Below, piece by piece: positions 7,959 to 16,420 of a stretch of 64,000 nucleotides of DNA. The position numbers were made by a program, and so were the translations under genes. Under the pieces are notes generated by a model. It had not been told where the DNA came from. It did not search any database and worked only from the letters and a program-made list of their open reading frames with translations. Source of the DNA: Mycobacterium sp. OTB74 (GTDB taxonomy: Bacteria; Actinomycetota; Actinomycetes; Mycobacteriales; Mycobacteriaceae); contig NZ_JARXVD010000004.1 in the NCBI RefSeq assembly GCF_029892685.1, forward strand, positions 124,001 to 188,000. The letters are read 5' to 3'. Each line of letters opens with the position of its first letter. The first letter of the stretch is position 1.

Positions 7959-9150
7959 TGAGCACCTTCCACCCCGCCACATAGTTCTTCCATTCGGCCA
8001 CCGTGCGCATCGCGGCATCGGCGGTCACCCACCCGTAAATCGACAACGTCGTCTGCACATCGGCATGGCCCAGGCGGCGCATCACCACATGCGCATCGAT
8101 CCCGGCCAGCAGCAGCGCCGTGGCATGGGTGTGCCGCAGCCAGTGCGGTGTCCAGTCACCGGGCAGCATGTCCGGGCAGCGCTCGGTGACCAGATCGACC
8201 TTGTCGTAGACCGTTTCGGCGCTCGTCGGCGCGAACTTGACTCCGCGCACCAGATTGACGAAGACGAAATGCGTCGACAGATTCCCGACCGCGATGTCGG
8301 CGCCGTCGGCGATCAGCTGCCACACGTACTCGCTGTAGAGGGCCACCAGATCGTCCCCGATGTAGATGCGCCGCGGCCCCGACTTGGCCCGCACCCCGCG
8401 CGGATGATCATCACGACCGGCCACCAGCACCGACGGGGTGCCGCCACCGGCGATATCAAAGTCCTGATGCCGCAACGACAACGCTTCACCGATCCGCATC
8501 CCGGTCTCGGCCAGCAGCGCGAAAAAGAACCGGTCCCGCAGACCCGCCGGGCCACCCGACCACCCGCCGGTGACCGTTTGCACGCTGCACGCGTCCAGGA
8601 TCGCGTTGACCTGTTCGGGCAGCAGCACCGGCGTTTCCGAACGCTGCACCGCCCGCAGCCGATACAACGGCCCGCCCGTGGCGGTGTTGGGGCCGACCCC
8701 GGCCAAAAACGGTGCGTACCGGCCTTTGCGGGCCGCACGGGCATGGCTGGAGTACAGCCGTCGATACGGGCGCTCCAGATCGTGCGCGTCCGCGAAATAC
8801 CGGTACATCGCCAACACCGCCGCACTGCGCGGATGCAGCGACGACTCGGCCATCCCCGCCGGCGGCTCCCCGATACGCGCCACGCCCGGCAGATCGCCGC
8901 GCCGCAGATAGGTCAGGAACGTGCCGAACAGGCTGGCCGGGAAGTCATCCCACGCGGCGCCGGTGTGCTCGAGCACTGTCCACCACGCGGCCAGCCCATA
9001 GGCGTAGGCGCGCACCGTGTTTGGCGATGCGCCTTCCTCACGCAAAAACGTCAAGTACTCCCGGGCCGGGGCAACGGGCAGCTTGTCGGGGCCCACCACC
9101 GTGTAGGTGGCCGGGCGGTCCGCAAAGCGCATCCGCTGCACCGCCGCCAT
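7945..9150 (-). CDS. tnpA: TnpA-like tyrosine recombinase
   Basis: This 401-residue site-specific tyrosine recombinase has a SAM-like DNA-binding N-terminus (EYLTFLREEGASPNTVRAYA at about 32-51). The catalytic domain has Arg in ETGMRIGEALSL (about 218), the HWLRHTHAT box (about 338), the RRLGHADVQTT histidine and Tyr in SIYGWVT (about 372). All catalytic residues are present, so it looks active. The ATG at 9150 is 31 bases downstream of the ImmA-type gene stop on the same strand, so the transposition genes could be read from the promoter in front of the upstream pair. It overlaps tnpB at its 3' end. Confidence 0.85.
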   Translation of the reverse strand: MAAVQRMRFADRPATYTVVGPDKLPVAPAREYLTFLREEGASPNTVRAYAYGLAAWWTVLEHTGAAWDDFPASLFGTFLTYLRRGDLPGVARIGEPPAGMAESSLHPRSAAVLAMYRYFADAHDLERPYRRLYSSHARAARKGRYAPFLAGVGPNTATGGPLYRLRAVQRSETPVLLPEQVNAILDACSVQTVTGGWSGGPAGLRDRFFFALLAETGMRIGEALSLRHQDFDIAGGGTPSVLVAGRDDHPRGVRAKSGPRRIYIGDDLVALYSEYVWQLIADGADIAVGNLSTHFVFVNLVRGVKFAPTSAETVYDKVDLVTERCPDMLPGDWTPHWLRHTHATALLLAGIDAHVVMRRLGHADVQTTLSIYGWVTADAAMRTVAEWKNYVAGWKVLSDGQ

Positions 9151-9181
9151 CGTCAGCAGCGCCCCACGACCGCTGCGGCGC

Positions 9182-10444
9182 TCACCGCGGCCTGTCCTTG
9201 CGGAAATCGTCCAACCGGATCACCCGCGGCAGCGGCGCCGCCGCCGGCGCCGCTGTGCGCCCCGCACCCACGCTGGCCGCCACCGATTGCCGCTCCGATG
9301 TCGGCGCCGGACGCTGGGTGGCCAGGAACCAGTCCAGTACATCGGCCGGGTAGATCATCGACTCCCGCGCGGCCAGCATCGGCACCGACGCGCCCCCGTA
9401 GCAGCGCTCCACCCACTTGCGCAGCAGTCGCGGGCGTTCCGGGGAACGGTCATCGAAGCCCGGCTCGGTCATGCCCCAGGTGTGTCCGGTTGCCGGGTTG
9501 ATCCGCCGATGCAGTTGCGTCATCAGCATTTTCGCCCGCTCTGCCGGTATCAGCTCCGAATCGCGCAGGTGCATGATCAGCGAGCCCAGCGACAAGCCCC
9601 ACTTGTCTTTGAGCGGCCGCAGATTCAGCAGCGACAACAACCGGGGCAACTCATCGGCGATCACCGCTGCGGGGGCGAGCAGTTCGGTGGCGAACCGGTT
9701 GGCTTCCAGCTCATCAGCCGGGCTGACCGAGCAGTAGGCGTGGCTGTGCAGCACCAAATGGCCCAGCTCGTGGGCGATCGTGAACCGGGTCCGTTCCCAG
9801 GAATCGCTGTCGCGCAACACGATCAGCGGACGGTCCCGCATTCGGCCCACCCAGCTTGAATAACCCAGATGCTTCTCATCGCGGGCCGGGACCGGGCCTG
9901 GGGATGCGGCGAACTCGCTTTCCCATTCTCCGGCCACCCGGCGCCGGACGATCACCGGCGCACCGAGACGCTCTGCCTCGTACATCAAATCATCAAGGGG
10001 CTCATCATGATCCACGCCCATCGCTGCCCGCAGCCGCGCCGCGGCCGCCGCGATCGAGCGGTGCGTCAGCTCTTCGGGAGCCATCGTGGGAATCTTCACC
10101 GGCGGCAGCTTCGATCGCTCATCGAGGTCGGAGAGGAAATCGCCGGCCAGCGACGCGAACGTCGCCAGAAAGTCTTGCTCGCCTACCGTCATCGACTTCG
10201 GCGCCCGGAACAACAACTCTGCGGCCGACACTCGGGTCTGCGGGGCCGTGCTGAAAAATGCTTCAGGGAAACGGAACAACTCCGACAGTAACTCGACGTC
10301 GGCGTCATCGAGCCGGCCAACCTGCGTTTTTTCGATCTGGGACTGCCGGGCAGGGCTCCACCCGGCGGCTTCCACCACCGACTTTGCTGTCATTCGTCGC
10401 AACAACCGGGCCTGTCGGACCCGGACACCAAAAACCTCAATCAT
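9182..10444 (-). CDS. XRE-family regulator fused to an ImmA/IrrE-type metalloprotease
   Basis: This 420-residue protein has an N-terminal XRE helix-turn-helix (about 6-60) and a central ImmA/IrrE zinc protease domain with HELGH at 225-229 and the downstream ELEANRFATELL glutamate near 247. The C-terminus (about 330-420) is Pro/Ala-rich and unassigned. In ICEBs1 the ImmA protease cleaves the ImmR repressor and so induces excision genes. Here both functions sit on one chain directly upstream of three transposition genes, suggesting control of the element. The most likely DNA target is the palindrome at 11217-11234. The gene lies 64 bases after the 235-aa gene, on the same strand. Confidence 0.85.
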   Translation of the reverse strand: MIEVFGVRVRQARLLRRMTAKSVVEAAGWSPARQSQIEKTQVGRLDDADVELLSELFRFPEAFFSTAPQTRVSAAELLFRAPKSMTVGEQDFLATFASLAGDFLSDLDERSKLPPVKIPTMAPEELTHRSIAAAAARLRAAMGVDHDEPLDDLMYEAERLGAPVIVRRRVAGEWESEFAASPGPVPARDEKHLGYSSWVGRMRDRPLIVLRDSDSWERTRFTIAHELGHLVLHSHAYCSVSPADELEANRFATELLAPAAVIADELPRLLSLLNLRPLKDKWGLSLGSLIMHLRDSELIPAERAKMLMTQLHRRINPATGHTWGMTEPGFDDRSPERPRLLRKWVERCYGGASVPMLAARESMIYPADVLDWFLATQRPAPTSERQSVAASVGAGRTAAPAAAPLPRVIRLDDFRKDRPR

Positions 10445-10508
10445 CGTGCGCTCAATTCAACGTCACCGGGTTGGGATACCGGCAAGCACCCAACACTGTG
10501 CCTGATAG

Positions 10509-11216
10509 CTACGACAACTCTGGCGGGGTGCCGTCCTGCTCGTCGAATGCGGGATTCTCGTCGACCTCGGTGAAGTCCTCGTCGCGGCGCCGTTTCGCCA
10601 GCCTCGTTGGCCCCTGCGAACCCGCACTGGGCCGACCAAGGCCCACCGTGGCATCGCGTTCTTCGAAGATCGGCGCCGGCAGCGGCGTCCTGCCGTACAG
10701 AACCTGGAAGTTGTCCAGCAACAGGCCAGCGGCCAACGCCGCTCCGCCAAAGAACCCTCGGCTGTCCGGCCACCACAACAGATACACCCGGTACGCCACC
10801 GGCTCGGGAATCCCGTCCTCGCCGCCGATCGGGTGACCAAGCTCCTCTTCTAGGCTCAGCTGCTCCCCGCCCGGCACGTACTTCACCGGCTCGATCAAGC
10901 TGCCGTCGTACTTGCGCGGATGCTTGCGCACATAGATCCGCGACCCCTTCCCATCCAGGAGGAGTAAGCCCATTCCGTTGCCCGCCTTGACTTTCAATGA
11001 CGAGTCGGGACGTTGGCGCCGCGATCTCGACATCAAAAACGTCTCCAGCACAGCGCACGACGTAGTAATCGACCGCACATTGCTGCCCTGATCCACGAAA
11101 CGATCCGGAACCTCCACGTGGCGAGCAGCCAAATCGCCGTGCGACTCGCCCAACACCAACGCGTGCTGGACCGCAAGCTCCTCGACTAACGCCTGAGGAT
11201 CGTCGTGTTGCTTCAT
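10509..11216 (-). CDS. Unknown protein, first gene of the ImmA-transposition unit
   Basis: This 235-residue protein is not recognised as any named family. It has an acidic helical N-terminus, a central region with GMGLLLLDGKGSRIYVRKHPRK and a hydrophobic stretch YRVYLLWWPDSRGFFGGAALA, and a charged, disordered C-terminus. There is no signal peptide, and the hydrophobic stretch is too polar to be a clear membrane span. The ATG at 11216 directly follows an 18-bp palindrome, so the start is likely bound by the operon's regulator. Pairing with an XRE-ImmA protease suggests a partner or substrate, as in ImmA-ImmR or toxin-antitoxin-like pairs; this is inference from order only. Confidence 0.7.
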   Translation of the reverse strand: MKQHDDPQALVEELAVQHALVLGESHGDLAARHVEVPDRFVDQGSNVRSITTSCAVLETFLMSRSRRQRPDSSLKVKAGNGMGLLLLDGKGSRIYVRKHPRKYDGSLIEPVKYVPGGEQLSLEEELGHPIGGEDGIPEPVAYRVYLLWWPDSRGFFGGAALAAGLLLDNFQVLYGRTPLPAPIFEERDATVGLGRPSAGSQGPTRLAKRRRDEDFTEVDENPAFDEQDGTPPELS

Positions 11217-11234
11217 GGGGTAAATATTTACCCC
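11217..11234. promoter_or_regulatory. Perfect 18-bp palindrome before the ImmA-transposition unit
   Basis: GGGGTAAATATTTACCCC is a perfect palindrome that abuts the ATG of the 235-aa gene. It is AT-rich inside in an otherwise GC-rich region, typical of a dimeric repressor site. A partial copy, GGGTAAATATT, lies at 11351-11361 near the divergent efflux gene. The XRE domain of the second gene is the obvious candidate binder. Confidence 0.7.
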
Positions 11235-11375
11235 GCCACACCACATTCAACTTCGTGCCACGCCGCGGGAAACCATCGGATTTTCGGGCCCTCATAACCT
11301 AAAAGGATACATGTTCCCGATATTATTTGTGCTGATGAACACCAATAAATGGGTAAATATTAGAATTTAACGCCT

Positions 11376-11401
11376 GATAACCTGGTGATGAATAGGTTAT
11401 C
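11376..11401. promoter_or_regulatory. Inverted repeat over the efflux gene start
   Basis: GATAACCT at 11376-11383 and AGGTTATC at 11394-11401 form a perfect 8-bp inverted repeat with a 10-base spacer. The same ATAACCT word occurs at 11294-11300, followed by AGGATA. The dyad covers the GTG 11385 and ATG 11388 candidates of the efflux gene, so it could act as an operator or as a start-region hairpin. The regulator is unknown. Confidence 0.5.
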
Positions 11402-13049
11402 TGTGAATATTTCGTTGAACACGCGGCGGTGGCTGGGCCTGATCGCCATCGCGCTCGGGGTGGCGCTGATCGTGGTCGACAGCACGATAGTGAACGTCAT
11501 CATACCGTCGGTCATCGAAGACCTGAAGGTCAATTCAGTACAGGCGCAATGGATTCAGGAATCGTACGCGATTGTGCTGGCCGCCCTGTTGCTTCTGGTC
11601 GGCCGCATCGCCGACATCGTCGGCGCGCGCCGCGTGTTTCTCATTGGCGTGGTGATCTTCGGGATTTCGAGCCTGCTGGCGGGCCTGGCATCTAGCGGCG
11701 GCCTGCTCATCTCAGCGCGCTTCATCCAGGGCGCCGGCGCGGCGATGATCCTGCCCACCTCATTGGCGCTGCTGAACGCCTCATTCACCGGCACGGCCCG
11801 CGGCCAGGCATTCGCCGTCTGGGGATCCACCATCGGCGCCGCCGCCGCTGTCGGGCCCTACCTGGGCGGCTGGCTATCCGAGCACTTTTCCTGGCGCTGG
11901 GCGTTCGGCATCAACATTCCGTTGGCCATCCTCATTTTCGCCATGTCACTTCTATTCTTGGACCGCTCACCGAAACTTCCCGCGCGTGTCGACGTACTCG
12001 GCGCGCTACTGTCGGTCGTCGGCCTGGGACTGCTGGCCTTTGGCCTCATTGAAGGCCGCACCTACGGCTGGTTGGCAGTCAAAGAACCATTGGCATTGTT
12101 CGGTCACAACTGGTCGAGCGGTCCGTCACCGGTTGCGGTGGCACTGGTACTCGCCGTCGTGGCATTGGGAGGCTTTGCCTTTCGCCAAACCAGACTGACC
12201 CGCAACACAGATCCCGATCGAGCTTTGATGGACATCCAGTTGTTCTCCATCGGGTCCTTCCGCAACGGCAACATCGCGACCCTCATCATCGGTGTCGGCG
12301 AGTTCGGCATCGTGGCGGTACTGCCGCTGTGGCTACAGTTCACCCTCGGTTACAGCGCCGTGCAAGCCGGATTGGCCCTGGTGCCCATCGCCCTCGGCAG
12401 CTTCGTCGCCAGCGGCGCCAGCTTCGCGCTTGCCACCAAGGTTTCCCCGCTAGGCCTGGTCCGGCTCGGCCTGCTGCTCGAGGCATTCGGGCTCGCCGGA
12501 CTGGCATTCGTTGCCGACGTGCAGGCCCCGTGGTGGCACCTGGCCGGAATGCTGTTCTTTTACGGAATCGGAGTGGGTTTCGCGACCGCCCAGGTCACCA
12601 ACGTCGTTCTCAACGACATCCCCGAGCAGAACTCGGGCCAGGCTTCCGGCATCCAAAGCGCCTTCCGTCAACTCGGATCCGCACTCGGCATCGCGGTTCT
12701 CACCACCACATTCTTCAGCACCCTGAGCGCCACGCTGAAATCAGCACTGACCGCACAGGGCCCGCCACAGCTAGCCGATGATCTGACCCGTGCTGTCACC
12801 GACAGCGCAGGAGCGGCGATCCAAGGACTTGCAGCACAACCACACACGCAGTTCGCCGCCGACGCCGCGCGGGTGGCGATGACGCACAGCGTCAGCCTGT
12901 CCGGTTACATCGCAGCCGGCGTCATCGTGCTTGGACTAATCGCCACGGCCTTCATCCGCAACCAACCTCCTGCTCCCGCAGCGGCCGACAACCTAGGTCC
13001 AGCAGCCGAACCGGCACAGGCACGGCACCGCCAGACGGAAACCAGCTAA
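11385..13049 (+). CDS. DHA2-family (14-helix) MFS drug efflux transporter
   Basis: This 554-residue MFS transporter is of the EmrB/QacA (DHA2) type, a proton-driven exporter of drugs or toxic organics in the cytoplasmic membrane. The DSTIVNVIIPSVIEDL segment near 32-47 is the motif at the end of helix 1, GRIADIVGARRVF is motif A between helices 2 and 3, and GAAAAVGPYLGGWL is the motif C antiporter signature. The length fits 14 helices. The start is uncertain: GTG 11385, ATG 11388, or GTG 11403 with AGG seven bases upstream; the first two lie inside the inverted repeat. It is divergent from the ImmA unit, so it may be element cargo or chromosomal flank. Confidence 0.85.
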   Translation: MMNRLSVNISLNTRRWLGLIAIALGVALIVVDSTIVNVIIPSVIEDLKVNSVQAQWIQESYAIVLAALLLLVGRIADIVGARRVFLIGVVIFGISSLLAGLASSGGLLISARFIQGAGAAMILPTSLALLNASFTGTARGQAFAVWGSTIGAAAAVGPYLGGWLSEHFSWRWAFGINIPLAILIFAMSLLFLDRSPKLPARVDVLGALLSVVGLGLLAFGLIEGRTYGWLAVKEPLALFGHNWSSGPSPVAVALVLAVVALGGFAFRQTRLTRNTDPDRALMDIQLFSIGSFRNGNIATLIIGVGEFGIVAVLPLWLQFTLGYSAVQAGLALVPIALGSFVASGASFALATKVSPLGLVRLGLLLEAFGLAGLAFVADVQAPWWHLAGMLFFYGIGVGFATAQVTNVVLNDIPEQNSGQASGIQSAFRQLGSALGIAVLTTTFFSTLSATLKSALTAQGPPQLADDLTRAVTDSAGAAIQGLAAQPHTQFAADAARVAMTHSVSLSGYIAAGVIVLGLIATAFIRNQPPAPAAADNLGPAAEPAQARHRQTETS

Positions 13050-13296
13050 AACACCGATCCGCGGGCGCAGCACCTACCCCGTGTTCTACGGACCGCGAGA
13101 TCGAGGCTGATCTTGAGGCCAGCGTCGATAGCTGGACCGTTCAGCCCGCCGACGCGGCGCCGGCGGCTGTCGAGGCGCCGCAGCCCGAATCCGGTGGGCG
13201 CCAAGTCATGGCCACCTAGCCGCCCAGCGGCCTACCTGTGGCCGAGTGCCCTGATCGGGTACCCGGCCACAGCTGCACAACGGCCGCTGTTATTCG

Positions 13297-14577
13297 TCAA
13301 TGCACGACGCGGATCGGTACCGCCGTCGGGCCCGACAGCGACGGCGTGGTCGTCCAGGTCACCGGTCCCGCCAATTCAATCCGTGGCGCCACGTCGAGCA
13401 GTTGATTGAGCGCGACGCTCACTTCCAGCCGCGCCAAATGTGCGCCCATGCAGTAATGCGCCCCGTGACCGAACGTGACATGTCCTGCCGCACCCCGATC
13501 GATGTCGAACTCGTCAGGCCGGTCGAACTGTGCAGGGTCACGGTTCGCGCTGGCGTAGAACAACACCACGCGCGACCGCTCCGGGATCATGACATCGCCT
13601 ACCCGATACGGCCTCAGTGCGGTGCGCGCGACCCACTGCACTGGCGAACCCCAACGCAGTGCCTCCTCGGTCGCCGCAGAAATGAGGTCGCGGTTCTGGC
13701 GCAACCGCTCATAGAGATCGGGGTCAACCGCCAAACGCATCAACAGGATTCCCAACAGGTTGGTGGTGGTCTCGCTACCAGCAACCAGCAGGATCATGGC
13801 GGCGGAGAGCGCCTCCAGCATGGACATCTCACCCTCGTCGAGGGCTTCGCGGACCCGTCCCAGCACGTCGTCGGTCCGCACATCAGCGCGGCGGTCGAGT
13901 TCGTCCAGGATCAGGGCCCGCATAGCGAGCATGCCCGGCAGCGCCCGACCGATGCAATTAGTGACTTCACTGATCGAGCTGACGGCGAACACCGAGCGGA
14001 AATCCTCTGAATACCTATGGAACTCGCCCCTGCGCGAGTGTTCAACGCCGAGGATCAGCGCAATTGCGGCAACCGGCAACGGCACCGTCAGCGTGGGGAC
14101 GATATCAACAGCCTCACCGCCCATCAGCGCGGCCACACCGGGGGCCACCAACTCGCGCAGGACGTCTTCAAGTTGGCGCACCGCGCCCGGCGTGAAGGAC
14201 GGGGCAGTGATGCGCCGCAGGCGGGTGTGGTCAGGCTCATCGGTGCTGACAACACCCGGCATTGGCATGGACCGCAACAGAATTCCGGACCCCGACGATA
14301 GGGTGTCATGAGCCCGGGCGGCCGCGACGACATCCGCGTGACGCGCCAGCATCCATACGTTGAGTCGCTCGTTGACCGCAACGCGCTGTTCGCGTAGCTG
14401 TGCCAGCTGCGGATATGGGTTGGCGATCGCGGCAGGCTCGGTGGGATCGAAAGTTGTCCGGGCGACGTGGGTGCCGACGCGGCGTACCTTGGCACGGCGG
14501 AAGTCCTCCAGAACCCCGCGGCCGATCATCGAACCTGAGTCCCGAATGGTGCCGGCGACTGCACGCATCGAGCTCAT
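13297..14577 (-). CDS. Cytochrome P450
   Basis: This soluble class I-type cytochrome P450 of 426 residues has the I-helix oxygen-binding motif VAGSETTTN near 262, the K-helix ExxR in EEALRWG near 304, and the heme-cysteine loop FGHGAHYCMGAHLAR with Cys near 376. It would use ferredoxin electrons to hydroxylate a lipid, terpene or steroid; the substrate cannot be read. The ATG at 14577 shares a base with the stop of the upstream monooxygenase (TGATG), so the two are co-translated. The shared operator upstream of that operon implies TetR control. No ferredoxin gene lies next to it. Confidence 0.9.
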   Translation of the reverse strand: MSSMRAVAGTIRDSGSMIGRGVLEDFRRAKVRRVGTHVARTTFDPTEPAAIANPYPQLAQLREQRVAVNERLNVWMLARHADVVAAARAHDTLSSGSGILLRSMPMPGVVSTDEPDHTRLRRITAPSFTPGAVRQLEDVLRELVAPGVAALMGGEAVDIVPTLTVPLPVAAIALILGVEHSRRGEFHRYSEDFRSVFAVSSISEVTNCIGRALPGMLAMRALILDELDRRADVRTDDVLGRVREALDEGEMSMLEALSAAMILLVAGSETTTNLLGILLMRLAVDPDLYERLRQNRDLISAATEEALRWGSPVQWVARTALRPYRVGDVMIPERSRVVLFYASANRDPAQFDRPDEFDIDRGAAGHVTFGHGAHYCMGAHLARLEVSVALNQLLDVAPRIELAGPVTWTTTPSLSGPTAVPIRVVH

Positions 14578-16175
14578 CAGGCGCGTGCCTGCGACGAGGC
14601 TGCGGTCCGCACACTGCTGGGTCGACAGGTGAATTGGTAGTCCCGCTGCGGCGAACGGCGCGCGAGCCGATGCGCGCCCACGATCGTCTGCGGCCGGTGA
14701 TACACCGTATCCCCCTGGGAATTAACGAAATACGTGTTGACTCCCGCATTGCACCGCGTGAAGTACAGATGCGCAGTTTTGCCATCGCGCTGCACTTGAT
14801 CCTGGTAAGCCTCGAAGGCCGCGTCGGACACTGCCACAACAACATTGGTGCCGGAGCTGCGCGCCGCGTCGATCACGCGCACTGCATGGCCGGCCATCAT
14901 CTCGACAAAGTCGGTCCATCCGACTCCGACAAAGCCCTGCGGTCCGACGATCTCCCACCGATTGGGTAGGCGGGGATGAGCCGTGCCGGCGAAACTGCGC
15001 AAGCCGTGTTGCTGGTAGTCCTGGGCGAGGTCGAACCCGTTAGTGCCGAGAATTGTGCCCAGCCGGTAGGTTTCGGGGTCGGTCCACATTTCGTATCCGG
15101 TGGCGGTGACGATGAGGTCAACATCGCGCTCAACTCCGTCGGCTGTCCGGATGCCCGTCGGGGTGATCGTCTGAATTGGTGTGGTGATCAGATGTGTGGT
15201 TGGTTCATTGAAGGCCGGCAGATAACTGCTCGAGATAATCGGCCGCTTTCCCACAATCCCGTGATGTGGCAGGAGTTTTCGTCGTGCTGCTTTGTCGGTT
15301 ACCACTGAGCGCAACAACGCCCGGAACCAGAGTCGCGAGAACACGTCGTAACCCCGAAGCAGCGGAACCAGCGCTCGGTCGGGTATACGCGACATGATGT
15401 GCACCATTGGAATAAGCAGGAATAGGTCAAACGCCAGCCGCCCCGCATGGTGGATCGCAGCGGTGACGCCAGGAAAATTCAGCAATGCACGCCGGGCCCG
15501 GGTCATTTCGAAGTCGGGTTTGGGCAGAATCCAGTTCGGTGTGCGCTGATAGACGTCGAGACGAGCGACCCTGCCAGATAACGCCGAAACAATCTGCGCG
15601 CCGCTGGAACCGGTGCCGATCACTGCCACCTTCTTGGCTGCGGTGTCATAGCTCTCATCCCACGCGTTGGGGCGCAAGATCATCCCCCGGTAATCGGCGA
15701 TGCCGGCGATATCGGTCACTGCTTTCGCATTGACATAGCCGCCGACTGAACTGATGACGAAACGCGCGGTGATGTCAGTGCCACCGCGGATGGACAAACG
15801 CCACATGCCGGCGTCGTCATCCCACGCTTGACGGACGACGTCGCTGCCGGGCCGAAGATGCGGGTACAGACCGCATTGGCGAGCGGTGGCGGCAAGATAG
15901 CAATTGATCTCGGGCCCCGGAGCGAACAGGCGGCTCCACTGCCGGTTACGCGCAAACGACAACTCATACCAGAAGATCGGAATATCCACGGCCAGGCCGG
16001 GATAGTGGTTTTCACGCCAAGTTCCGCCGAAATCCGGGCCGCGCTCCAGGATCACAAAATCGGTGATGCCGCGAGTGCGCAACAGGTGCCCAGACGCGAT
16101 CCCACCGGGACCTGCCCCGATGATCGCAACTTCCACATGCGATGAATCAGCCAGGCGCTCCCCGTGCGGTCCCAT
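14577..16175 (-). CDS. Flavin-containing monooxygenase, Baeyer-Villiger-like
   Basis: This 532-residue FAD/NADPH monooxygenase has the first Rossmann motif GAGPGG at 20-25, FGGTWRENHYPG after it, and the second NADPH-binding motif GTGSSG near 190. The Baeyer-Villiger fingerprint FxGxxxHxxxW is altered to YRGMILRPNAW: Tyr replaces Phe and Arg replaces His. So it could be a ketone-oxygenating enzyme with a changed fingerprint or a different class B flavoprotein. The ATG at 16175 is chosen because GGAGG lies six bases upstream; the upstream extension is low-complexity. It leads the P450 operon and is divergent from a TetR gene across a 27-bp operator. Confidence 0.85.
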   Translation of the reverse strand: MGPHGERLADSSHVEVAIIGAGPGGIASGHLLRTRGITDFVILERGPDFGGTWRENHYPGLAVDIPIFWYELSFARNRQWSRLFAPGPEINCYLAATARQCGLYPHLRPGSDVVRQAWDDDAGMWRLSIRGGTDITARFVISSVGGYVNAKAVTDIAGIADYRGMILRPNAWDESYDTAAKKVAVIGTGSSGAQIVSALSGRVARLDVYQRTPNWILPKPDFEMTRARRALLNFPGVTAAIHHAGRLAFDLFLLIPMVHIMSRIPDRALVPLLRGYDVFSRLWFRALLRSVVTDKAARRKLLPHHGIVGKRPIISSSYLPAFNEPTTHLITTPIQTITPTGIRTADGVERDVDLIVTATGYEMWTDPETYRLGTILGTNGFDLAQDYQQHGLRSFAGTAHPRLPNRWEIVGPQGFVGVGWTDFVEMMAGHAVRVIDAARSSGTNVVVAVSDAAFEAYQDQVQRDGKTAHLYFTRCNAGVNTYFVNSQGDTVYHRPQTIVGAHRLARRSPQRDYQFTCRPSSVRTAASSQARA

Positions 16176-16292
16176 CCATAACCTCCCGGTCGAGCGAGTT
16201 GAATACTCCTGTACGGCAAGCCGATTCGCACCGAGACGCAAGGCCGGCAGCCGCCGCATTCGGCCGTAACCTACTCGCAGCGTAAGACCGGC

Positions 16293-16319
16293 TGGACAGA
16301 TGGTCAATAGTGTCCAGTC
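16293..16319. promoter_or_regulatory. TetR operator copy 1, at the BVMO-P450 promoter
   Basis: CTGGACA (16292-16298) and TGTCCAG (16311-16317) form a perfect 7-bp inverted repeat with spacer GATGGTCAATAG. The 27-base block matches the one at 18058-18084 at 23 positions. It lies between the divergent monooxygenase and TetR genes, the normal place for autoregulation. Confidence 0.75.
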
Positions 16320-16420
16320 AAAATGCGCTGTGTTTGACACCCACGCCGCAAGCCCGAGTAAATTCAGACCATGTCTGCACGGTTGGCAGCCACCTGCGGT
16401 GGACCCCGGTAGGTCCGCTG

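Larger units (their letters stand above)
5305..9150 (-). mobile_element. Tn554-type transposition module (tnpA-tnpB-tnpC)
   Basis: Two consecutive tyrosine recombinases of about 400 and 750 residues, followed by a small DUF6262/TnpC-type protein, reproduce the size, order and overlap of tnpA, tnpB and tnpC of the Tn554 family. Tn554-family elements transpose site-specifically without terminal inverted repeats or target duplications, so the ends cannot be read from repeats; only the gene block is marked. In Tn554 the left end lies before tnpA and cargo follows tnpC. Here that places the copper/ABC/chrA genes in the cargo position. The co-oriented ImmA gene directly before tnpA may also belong to the element. 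Confidence 0.75.

Noticed and set aside
5290..11400. Terminal inverted repeats or target duplications around the mobile genes
   Set aside because: None were found; this fits a Tn554-type element, which does not make them, so no element ends could be set.
13050..13296. Possible gene fragment between the efflux and P450 genes
   Set aside because: One frame ending at the TAG near 13217 is acidic and Pro/Ala-rich but shows no recognisable family and no start signal; in GC-rich DNA such frames are common.
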